This document shows, piece by piece, positions 1 through 5,189 of a stretch of 7,228 nt of DNA. The notes below the pieces were generated by a model, which did no database searches, was not told the DNA's origin, and was given only the letters and a program-made list of their open reading frames with translations. A program made the translations under genes and the position numbers. Each line of letters begins with the position of its first letter. The first letter of the stretch is position 1. The stretch is from Clostridiales bacterium (GTDB lineage Bacteria > Bacillota > Clostridia > Lachnospirales > Lachnospiraceae), in assembly GCA_019420405.1 (NCBI GenBank), contig JAHZHF010000154.1, positions 1 to 7,228 of the forward strand, read 5' to 3'.

Positions 1-179
1 TTGCCATTCAGGCGGGTAGAGAGATTCGTGTTATGGTAGTTCCAGAGCAGGTATCTGATGATGATATGGTGCTTATGGCCAGGGATATCGCGAAACAGAT
101 CGAGTTCGAACTGGAGTATCCTGGACAGATCAAAGTAAATGTAATCCGTGAATCACGGGCTACAGATTACGCGAAATAG
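1..179 (+). CDS. rny: Ribonuclease Y, C-terminal end (partial, 5' end outside window)
   Basis: The first complete codon is at base 3 and the frame stays open to a TAG at 177-179, giving the last 58 residues. The protein begins AIQAGREIRVMV and ends VIRESRATDYAK, which I recognise as the conserved C-terminal domain of RNase Y. RNase Y is a membrane-anchored endoribonuclease that starts mRNA decay in many Firmicutes. Only the C-terminal domain lies here; the membrane anchor, coiled coil, KH and HD domains would be upstream and cannot be checked. The gene is followed at once by an intrinsic terminator, so it probably ends its own transcript. Confidence 0.93.
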   Translation, partial: AIQAGREIRVMVVPEQVSDDDMVLMARDIAKQIEFELEYPGQIKVNVIRESRATDYAK

Positions 180-201
180 CAATAGATCATAACAGCAGAT
201 A

Positions 202-240
202 AAGACCGGCCCTTGTCGAAAGACAAGGGTCTTCTTTTTT
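202..240 (+). terminator. Rho-independent terminator downstream of rny
   Basis: An 8-bp perfect stem, CCCTTGTC (210-217) with GACAAGGG (222-229), closes on a GAAA tetraloop. The stem can be extended by AAGA (202-205) with TCTT (230-233) across a four-base bulge. It is followed by a T-rich run, CTTCTTTTTT, ending at 240. It lies 23 bp after the rny stop and only 28 bp before the next start codon. Confidence 0.92.
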
Positions 241-268
241 AAAGATATGTAAAGGAGAGGAAAGGATT

Positions 269-808
269 ATGAGCGATCAGATTAAACGGGTAAACAGGGA
301 GTTGAAGTTTAAGGGGAAGATCATTGATTTCTATCAGGATACGATGGAGATTAACGGGGATCATACGGTGATCTGGGATTTTATCAAACATAAGGGAGCC
401 GCGGCTGTTGTGCCTGTTACGGATGACGGGAAGATTTTGATGGTACGTCAGTACCGCAATGCTCTTGACAGGTATACACTTGAGATCCCGGCCGGAGCGC
501 TGGACGCTGAGGATGAACCGGGAAGGACGTGCGCGTCGAGAGAACTTGAGGAAGAGACCGGATATAGAAGCGAGAATCTGGAATGGCTGATCACGCTTCG
601 CACGACAGTTGCCTTCTGCAACGAGAGGATCGAAGTCTATGTCGCGAAAGATCTGATCCCTTCGAAGCAGCATCTGGACGAGGATGAGTTTATTGATCTG
701 AAAGCGTATTCTCTCGATGAACTGAAACAGAAGATACTGAGCGGTGAGATTGAGGATTCGAAGACTGTGGCATCGCTTATGGCTTACGCCGTGAAGTACG
801 GAAAGTAA
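269..808 (+). CDS. nudF: NUDIX hydrolase, ADP-ribose pyrophosphatase type
   Basis: A 179-residue cytoplasmic protein, a normal length for ADP-ribose pyrophosphatases, which hydrolyse ADP-ribose to AMP and ribose 5-phosphate with Mg2+. Family marks are VRQYR near residue 59, EIPAG at 72-76 and the Nudix box starting at G76 with REL-EEE-TGY at 91-99. The box has one extra residue in its first spacer (G-x6-E rather than G-x5-E) while the metal-binding REL-x-EE part is intact. The start has AGGAG at 253-257, 11 nt before the ATG. The gene lies just after the rny terminator with no room for a convincing promoter of its own, so it may depend on read-through. Exact substrate preference (ADP-ribose or another nucleoside diphosphate sugar) cannot be settled from sequence. 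Confidence 0.88.
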   Translation: MSDQIKRVNRELKFKGKIIDFYQDTMEINGDHTVIWDFIKHKGAAAVVPVTDDGKILMVRQYRNALDRYTLEIPAGALDAEDEPGRTCASRELEEETGYRSENLEWLITLRTTVAFCNERIEVYVAKDLIPSKQHLDEDEFIDLKAYSLDELKQKILSGEIEDSKTVASLMAYAVKYGK

Positions 809-809
809 C

Positions 810-856
810 GTAACAGCCCCATGACATCAGATGGCTGAACTGTTACAAAGTAACAG
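810..856. repeat. Three-copy inverted repeat GTAACAG / CTGTTAC
   Basis: GTAACAG occurs at 810-816, its exact reverse complement CTGTTAC at 840-846, and GTAACAG again at 850-856. The middle copy can pair either with the left copy (23-nt loop, with an inner CCAT/ATGG match) or with the right copy (AAA loop). No T-run follows, so it is not a standard intrinsic terminator. It sits between the NUDIX gene and the promoter of the SpoIIM-like gene, which would suit an operator for a dimeric regulator, or a 3'-end mRNA structure. Confidence 0.5.
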
Positions 857-875
857 ATTGTATTTAAGAGGAAAA

Positions 876-903
876 GAATAATCGGACAGTCCCGGCATAT
901 AAT
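876..903 (+). promoter_or_regulatory. Candidate sigma-E-type promoter for the SpoIIM-like gene
   Basis: GAATAAT at 876-882 matches 6 of 7 positions of the B. subtilis sigma-E -35 consensus as I recall it (KMATATT). CATATAAT at 896-903 matches 7 of 8 positions of the -10 consensus (CATACAHT). The spacer is 13 bp. TATAAT at 898-903 could also serve sigma-A as a perfect -10, but no TTGACA-like -35 lies 16-18 bp upstream, which favours the sigma-E reading. B. subtilis spoIIM is a sigma-E gene, so the match fits the downstream product. Confidence 0.5.
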
Positions 904-934
904 GAAATATCCCACAGAAACATGAGGAGGAGTT

Positions 935-1474
935 ATGAGGATATTTCATACGAGAAAACAACTGCTTGCTTTCTTTATGCCGGGATTTCTGCTCGGCATT
1001 CTTTATGTAAATTTTGCTGCAAAGAAATATATGGCTGAGCCGGGAATATTCAGCGAATATTTTCTGAATCAGTTCCAGAAGGTTCAGATTGATACGAGGG
1101 AGTATCTGTGGTATCTTCTGAGGCTGCGGGTGCTTCCTTTTCTTGTACTGGGAGGACTTGCGTTCACCAGACTGCGCAGACTCTCTGCGGCTGTGTTCCT
1201 TATCTGGGCAGGGGCGTCCGGCGGCATCCTGATCTCCACGGCGGTTTTGAATATGGGAATCCGCGGAAGCCTTCTGTGTGTGACAGGACTGCTTCCGCAG
1301 TTTCTCTTTTATATTCCGGCTTATCTTGTGCTGTTCTGGTACTGTTTTTCATCGCCGCAGGGAAAGTGGAACCGGCAGAAAACGGTGTTTATTGCGTTGT
1401 GCATGATTACAGGCATTATTCTGGAGCTGTATGTAAACCCGATCTTTGTGAAGGCGTTCCTCTCCACCCTGTAA
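935..1474 (+). CDS. spoIIM: SpoIIM-like integral membrane protein (DUF95 family)
   Basis: A 179-residue hydrophobic protein with about five membrane segments, near residues 10-29, 65-78, 83-105, 113-136 and 150-168. That layout suits SpoIIM/DUF95 proteins, though it is shorter than B. subtilis SpoIIM (about 214 residues). GLLPQFLFYIPAY (118-130) resembles the family segment L-P-H-G-x-x-E-x-P-A, and LELYVNP (163-169) resembles the C-terminal E-x-Y-x-x-P motif. SpoIIM is the membrane scaffold of the SpoIID-SpoIIM-SpoIIP peptidoglycan-degrading complex that drives forespore engulfment. AGGAGG at 925-930 precedes the ATG by 4 nt. A sigma-E-like promoter lies upstream. The last 59 bp overlap the 3' end of the opposite-strand flippase gene. 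The fold assignment is reasonable, but a role in engulfment is inference because the key His and Glu of the central motif are Q122 and Y126 here. Confidence 0.6.
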   Translation: MRIFHTRKQLLAFFMPGFLLGILYVNFAAKKYMAEPGIFSEYFLNQFQKVQIDTREYLWYLLRLRVLPFLVLGGLAFTRLRRLSAAVFLIWAGASGGILISTAVLNMGIRGSLLCVTGLLPQFLFYIPAYLVLFWYCFSSPQGKWNRQKTVFIALCMITGIILELYVNPIFVKAFLSTL

Positions 1475-2843
1475 TGACAAGGACAAAAACGGAGAGAATA
1501 GATACAATAAACTGGCTCAGCAGAAGTCCCCAGAGATATCCTTGTATTCCGAAGGACGGGATTGCCAGAAAAACGCCTCCGATGCGGACAAGCAGCCCGG
1601 CCGTATTGACCAGAAATGTGGAGGTTGTTTTTCCAAGTCCGTTGATGGCGCTGATCAGGGCGGTATTCGTATACAGAAACGGGCAGATCCATGCAAGAGT
1701 GAGAAGGAAATTGCCCGCAGAGCTGCTGTGGAAGAGTACGTTTCCGATGAAGCGTCCGAACACCAGGAAAAAGAGACAGCAGGACAGCCCGAGGATCAGG
1801 CAGCTCCCGACAGCTTTCTTAAGGAGCTGTATGACGCCCGGACGGCTTCCGGCGGCCTGGGTGGCGCTGACCGCGGGCATGAGCACGGTTCCTACGGAGC
1901 CGGTGAGTGCGGAAGGAAAGAGGATGCAGGGCATGGCCATGCCGGTGAGGACTCCGTACAGACTCAGGGCCTCGCTGCTGCTCAGCCCATAGAGCTTTAG
2001 GCATGCGGGGATAGAAGCAGCCTCGATGCTCTGCAGAAGGGTTACGGTGACACGGCTGGCAGTCAGCGGCAGCGAGAGGCCGAGAAGCTCACGGATGATG
2101 CTGCTATAGGAGGATATTTTCTCACAGAGACGTGTGAAAGCACCAGCACCGTATCTGCGTGATATCTTCCGGGACGGAGAAATTCCGGGGGATATCCCGG
2201 AGAGTGCATCCTTCTGCCTTGAGAGGAAATGAAGAGAAAACAGGGCTGACAGCAGTTCCCCGGCAACAATCCCGGCTGCGGCCAGAGGGATGCCGGGAGT
2301 CTGCCCCGCGTTTTTCAGGAGGGAGAAAAACAGGAGCACGAAGAGAATCCGGCCAGTCTGTTCGATTAACTGGCTGATAGCGGGAAGTTCCGCCTTTTGC
2401 AGTCCCAGACTGTATCCGCAGATGCAGCTATGTACCGCGGCGCAGGGAAGCGCGTAGGAGATGATCATCAGCATCTGAGTGCAGCGGGAATCACCGAGAA
2501 AGGACTGTGCGATCCATTCAGCATTCTGCTGGATAATTATAATTTCCATAAATGAGAGAATGAGAGTAAGGCCGAGAGCGAGATGAAGAACGCTTCTGGC
2601 CTCTTTTGTTTTTCCTACCGACACTTTGGCTGCGGTGATGCGGGAAACTGCAGTCTGCAGACCGGCTGTGCTTAAGGAAAGGCAGAGGGCATAGACCGGG
2701 AAGATGAGCTGGTAGAGACCGACGCTTTCCTCCCCGAATGCATGGCTTAAAAAAATGCGGAAAAAGAACCCCATGAGCCGGGAGATAAGGCCGGCGGCTG
2801 TGAGGATCATGGCTCCGCGTACCAGAGTGTGTCTTGAGGACAT
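1416..2843 (-). CDS. SpoVB-like polysaccharide/lipid II flippase (MOP superfamily)
   Basis: A 475-residue, strongly hydrophobic protein with many membrane segments, consistent with the 12-14 helix MOP flippases (SpoVB, MurJ, Wzx group). The N-terminus LVRGAMILTAAGLISRLMGF, then FFRIFLSHAFG and GLYQL (42-46), is the SpoVB-type start, including the conserved arginine-containing first helix. These proteins move lipid-linked sugars across the membrane; B. subtilis SpoVB acts in spore cortex synthesis. It is somewhat shorter than B. subtilis SpoVB (about 518). I chose the ATG at 2843-2841 because AGGTGA (2849-2854, complement) lies 5 nt before it. The in-frame GTG at 2852-2850, which would give 478 residues, lies inside that ribosome binding site. 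The gene runs divergent from the isc operon and its last 19 codons plus stop overlap the SpoIIM-like gene. Whether it serves sporulation, lipid II or a capsule sugar cannot be told. Confidence 0.82.
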   Translation of the reverse strand: MSSRHTLVRGAMILTAAGLISRLMGFFFRIFLSHAFGEESVGLYQLIFPVYALCLSLSTAGLQTAVSRITAAKVSVGKTKEARSVLHLALGLTLILSFMEIIIIQQNAEWIAQSFLGDSRCTQMLMIISYALPCAAVHSCICGYSLGLQKAELPAISQLIEQTGRILFVLLFFSLLKNAGQTPGIPLAAAGIVAGELLSALFSLHFLSRQKDALSGISPGISPSRKISRRYGAGAFTRLCEKISSYSSIIRELLGLSLPLTASRVTVTLLQSIEAASIPACLKLYGLSSSEALSLYGVLTGMAMPCILFPSALTGSVGTVLMPAVSATQAAGSRPGVIQLLKKAVGSCLILGLSCCLFFLVFGRFIGNVLFHSSSAGNFLLTLAWICPFLYTNTALISAINGLGKTTSTFLVNTAGLLVRIGGVFLAIPSFGIQGYLWGLLLSQFIVSILSVFVLVITGWRGTPSQRSGLHTAPE

Positions 2844-2886
2844 GGAAATCACCTGAAGGATACTTTTTACAGCATATGTGATTTCC
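2844..2886 (-). promoter_or_regulatory. Perfect 9-bp inverted repeat covering the flippase ribosome binding site
   Basis: GGAAATCAC at 2844-2852 and its exact complement GTGATTTCC at 2878-2886 are separated by 25 nt. In the minus-strand mRNA the second arm runs GTGATTTCC straight into the ATG and contains four bases of the Shine-Dalgarno AGGTGA. Folding would therefore mask the ribosome binding site of the flippase gene. At DNA level the same dyad could be a protein-binding site next to the divergent isc promoter. Confidence 0.5.
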
Positions 2887-2890
2887 CGGG

Positions 2891-2919
2891 TTGACAGAAC
2901 AGCAGGGAGGTGATATTCT
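2891..2919 (+). promoter_or_regulatory. Sigma-A promoter of the iscR-iscS-iscU-mnmA operon
   Basis: A perfect -35 TTGACA at 2891-2896 is followed after 17 bp by the -10 TATTCT at 2914-2919, with an extended TG at 2911-2912. Transcription would start near 2926, leaving a leader of roughly 88 nt before the iscR-like start codon. It is the best promoter in the window. Confidence 0.78.
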
Positions 2920-2930
2920 ACAAAAGAAAT

Positions 2931-2947
2931 CCGAGTAAATCACTAGG
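2931..2947 (+). promoter_or_regulatory. Candidate IscR type-1-like operator
   Basis: The 17-bp dyad reads CCGAGT-AAATC-ACTAGG. It matches 14 of 17 positions of the core of the E. coli IscR type-1 site as I recall it (YYGACT-RWWWY-AGTCRR), with the same half-site lengths and 5-nt centre. It begins about 5 bp after the predicted transcription start, a usual place for a repressor. The downstream protein keeps the DNA-contact residue E43 of IscR. Binding is inferred. Confidence 0.45.
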
Positions 2948-2999
2948 GAATAAAACGGCGGTCCCCGAAAAAGGGCAGTATGATGGGAGGCCAGCCGTG

Positions 3000-3005
3000 A
3001 GGAGG
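3000..3005 (+). promoter_or_regulatory. Shine-Dalgarno that decides the iscR-like start
   Basis: AGGAGG at 3000-3005 lies only 2 nt before the first ATG (3008) but 8 nt before the second (3014). The second spacing is normal, and the second ATG gives the usual MKLSTKGRYGLRA beginning of Rrf2 proteins. Confidence 0.7.
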
Positions 3006-3013
3006 ACATGAAT

Positions 3014-3478
3014 ATGAAGCTTTCTACAAAAGGAAGGTACGGACTGCGCGCCCTGATTGATCTGGCGCAGTACAGCGGGGAGGGACCGGTTTCAACAACC
3101 AGCATTTCTGCCCGTCAGGATCTTTCTGAGCGATATCTGGAGCAGTTGATGTCCATGATGAAAAAAGCGGGGCTGGTCAGAAGTATCCGCGGAGCGGGCG
3201 GGGGCTATGTGCTTGCGAAGGATATGAAGGAGATATCGGTCGGAGATGTGCTGCGCGCCCTGGAAGGCAGTCTGGAGCCTGTAGAGTGCGCCGGGCTGGA
3301 GCCGGATGGAGAGTGCAGGGCTGCCGATACTTGTGTGACAAAATATGTCTGGAAACGGATCAACGAGAGTATCAGCAGGACAGTAGACGAGATCAGTCTG
3401 GATCAGCTCGTAAAGGAGAGCCGGAGAAAATGTCCGGACGGGCCGGAAAATACTGACCGGGCAGAATGCCCGAACTGA
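3014..3478 (+). CDS. iscR: Rrf2-family transcriptional regulator, IscR-like
   Basis: A 154-residue regulator from the second ATG (156 if read from 3008). The winged helix-turn-helix spans about residues 1-80, with LSERYLEQL (37-45) as recognition region and the wing signature RGAGGGYVLAKD (59-70). The first 92 residues align with E. coli IscR without gaps by my reading, including E43 and C92. Cysteines C92, C101 and C107 match the three cluster ligands of IscR, but with 8 rather than 5 residues between the first two. The position of the fourth ligand, His107 of E. coli IscR, is K110 here, and the whole protein has no histidine. C140 and C152 lie in a short polar tail. As first gene before iscS and iscU it is most likely an Fe-S sensing autorepressor; CymR-type cysteine control is a less likely alternative because CymR lacks this cysteine set. 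Confidence 0.88.
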   Translation: MKLSTKGRYGLRALIDLAQYSGEGPVSTTSISARQDLSERYLEQLMSMMKKAGLVRSIRGAGGGYVLAKDMKEISVGDVLRALEGSLEPVECAGLEPDGECRAADTCVTKYVWKRINESISRTVDEISLDQLVKESRRKCPDGPENTDRAECPN

Positions 3479-3531
3479 TGGGATATTCCGGCGGATGCAT
3501 AAAGAAGTAAAAACAGGATACGGAGGCAGAT

Positions 3532-4719
3532 ATGGAAAAATTGATTTATCTTGACAATGCGGCGACGACAAAGACAGCACCGGAGGCTGTGGAGGCAATG
3601 CTGCCGTATTTCACGGAACATTACGGAAATCCGTCCAGTGTTTACGGATTTGCCGCAGCAAATAAAGAGGTAATTACAAAGCAGAGAGAGATTATAGCGG
3701 GGGTTCTCGGCGCGAAGTCCAATGAGATCTATTTCACCGCAGGAGGAACGGAGTCGGACAACTGGGCGCTGACAGCGACGGCTGAGGCATACGCGTCCAA
3801 AGGGAAACATATCATTACCAGCAGGATCGAGCATCATGCCATTCTTCACACCTGTGAATATCTTGAGAAACGCGGATATGAAGTGACATATCTGGATGTG
3901 GATGAGAACGGTCTGGTGGATCCGAAAGCGGTAGAAGCGGCGATTCGTCCGGATACGATCCTGATTACCATTATGTTTGCAAACAACGAGATCGGAACTG
4001 TGGAGCCGGTCGCAGAGATCGGAAAGATCGCCCGTGAGCACGGCGTGCTGTTCCATACAGATGCAGTGCAGGCGTTCTGTCAGGTTCCCATCAATGTGGA
4101 CGAGTGCTGTATTGATATGCTCAGCGCCAGCGGACATAAGCTGAACGGGCCAAAAGGGATCGGTTTCCTCTACATCCGTAAAGGCGTGAAGATCCGCTCC
4201 TTTATCCATGGCGGTGCACAGGAGAGGAAGCGCCGGGCCGGAACTGAGAATGTACCCGGGATCGTCGGACTTGGGAAGGCAGTGGAACTTGCAGCGGCTT
4301 CCATGAAAGAGCGGACAGACAAAGAGAGAGAATTGAGAGATTACCTGATCGGAAGGATTGAGAAGGAGATTCCATACTGCCGCTTAAACGGCGACAGAGA
4401 GAAAAGACTTCCCAATAATGTGAATTTCAGCTTCCGCTTCATCGAGGGAGAGTCGCTTCTGATCATGCTCGATATGAAGGGGATCTGCGCATCCAGCGGT
4501 TCAGCGTGTACGTCGGGATCTCTGGATCCGTCCCATGTGCTTCTGGCCATCGGACTGCCTCACGAGATCGCTCACGGCTCGCTCAGGATGACACTTGGCG
4601 CTGAGACGACACGGGAGGATCTGGATTATGTGGTGGACAGCTTAAAGGAGATTGTAGAGAATCTGCGCGGCATGTCTCCGCTCTACGAAGACTTTGTGAA
4701 AAAACAGAAAAACAGTTAA
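3532..4719 (+). CDS. iscS: Cysteine desulfurase, IscS/NifS class
   Basis: A 395-residue PLP enzyme that converts L-cysteine to L-alanine and holds the released sulfur as a persulfide. It opens with the typical YLDNAATTK (6-14). Visible active-site residues are H101 in EHHAIL, D177 and Q180 in HTDAVQ, the PLP lysine K203 in SGHKLNGPKG, and R232-R235 before AGTEN (236-240). The sulfur-accepting cysteine is C326 in SSGSACTSGSLDPSHV, the long flexible loop of class I (IscS/NifS) enzymes. GGAGG at 3522-3526 gives a 5-nt spacing. It follows iscR by 53 bp and precedes iscU by 26 bp with no terminator visible, so it very likely shares the operon. It can supply both IscU and the MnmA encoded downstream. 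No other cysteine desulfurase lies in the window. Confidence 0.96.
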   Translation: MEKLIYLDNAATTKTAPEAVEAMLPYFTEHYGNPSSVYGFAAANKEVITKQREIIAGVLGAKSNEIYFTAGGTESDNWALTATAEAYASKGKHIITSRIEHHAILHTCEYLEKRGYEVTYLDVDENGLVDPKAVEAAIRPDTILITIMFANNEIGTVEPVAEIGKIAREHGVLFHTDAVQAFCQVPINVDECCIDMLSASGHKLNGPKGIGFLYIRKGVKIRSFIHGGAQERKRRAGTENVPGIVGLGKAVELAAASMKERTDKERELRDYLIGRIEKEIPYCRLNGDREKRLPNNVNFSFRFIEGESLLIMLDMKGICASSGSACTSGSLDPSHVLLAIGLPHEIAHGSLRMTLGAETTREDLDYVVDSLKEIVENLRGMSPLYEDFVKKQKNS

Positions 4720-4745
4720 AGGATAAATACAGGAGGTATCAGGTT

Positions 4746-5189
4746 ATGTATACAGAAAAGGTGATGGACCATTTTCAGCATCCGAGAAATGTAGGAGAGA
4801 TTGAGAACGCCAGCGGCGTTGGAACAGTGGGAAACGCAAAGTGCGGGGATATCATGAGGATTTACCTCGACATTGACGAGAATCAGATTATCAGGGATGT
4901 AAAGTTTAAAACTTTCGGCTGCGGAGCGGCTGTAGCTACAAGCAGCATGGCAACAGAGCTTGTGAAGGGCAAGAACATTCAGGAGGCAATGCAGGTGACC
5001 AACAAGGCTGTGATGGAGGCTCTGGACGGGCTCCCGCCGGTTAAGGTACACTGCTCCCTTCTGGCAGAAGAGGCGATCCACGCTGCGCTCTGGGACTATG
5101 CAGAGAAGAACGGAATCAAGATCGAGGGACTTGAGAAGCCGAAGTCTGATATCCATGAGGGCGAGGAAGAGGAAGAAGAGGAATACTGA
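4746..5189 (+). CDS. iscU: Fe-S cluster scaffold protein IscU (NifU N-terminal type)
   Basis: A 147-residue cytoplasmic scaffold on which Fe-S clusters are built from IscS sulfur. Cluster ligands are C33 and D35 in NAKCGD, C59 in TFGCGAA and C103 in VKVHCSL, matching C37, D39, C63 and C106 of E. coli IscU. LPPVK (96-100), the chaperone HscA recognition motif in E. coli, is intact although no hscA or hscB lies here. The C-terminus is unusual: after IscU ends, GLEKPKSDIH leads into a highly acidic tail, E138-G-E140 to E146 and a final Y147. AGGAGGT at 4731-4737 precedes the ATG by about 8 nt. Its TGA shares one base with the mnmA ATG. Confidence 0.95.
   Translation: MYTEKVMDHFQHPRNVGEIENASGVGTVGNAKCGDIMRIYLDIDENQIIRDVKFKTFGCGAAVATSSMATELVKGKNIQEAMQVTNKAVMEALDGLPPVKVHCSLLAEEAIHAALWDYAEKNGIKIEGLEKPKSDIHEGEEEEEEEY
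5177..5181 (+). promoter_or_regulatory. mnmA Shine-Dalgarno inside the iscU poly-Glu codons
   Basis: The purine-rich stretch that encodes the IscU acidic tail (5163-5183) ends with AGAGG at 5177-5181, 7 nt before the mnmA ATG at 5189. With the 1-base stop/start overlap this favours translational coupling of iscU and mnmA. Confidence 0.55.

Noticed and set aside
840..856. CTGTTAC-AAA-GTAACAG as an intrinsic terminator for the NUDIX gene
   Set aside because: The stem has few G/C pairs, a 3-nt loop and no T-run after it.
1108..1992. Long plus-strand open frame (294 codons), and a second at 1542-2000, opposite the flippase gene
   Set aside because: Their translations are low-complexity, rich in Arg, Pro and Ser without family features, while the minus strand encodes a clear MOP flippase over the same bases.
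2844..2852. GTG start at 2852 for the flippase, adding three residues
   Set aside because: The GTG lies inside the AGGTGA Shine-Dalgarno of the ATG at 2843, so it cannot use that site.
2915..2920. TAGAAT on the minus strand as -10 of a flippase promoter overlapping the isc -10
   Set aside because: The hexamer 17 bp upstream (GTGATT) is a poor -35, so support is too weak to call a promoter.
2955..2980. CCC/GGG pairing in the isc leader as a riboswitch or attenuator
   Set aside because: Only a 3-bp stem around a CGAAAAA loop is visible, with no T-run and no known riboswitch core.
3403..4209. Minus-strand open frame of 268 codons
   Set aside because: It is antisense to iscR and iscS, whose catalytic motifs are complete; no ribosome binding site or family likeness was seen.
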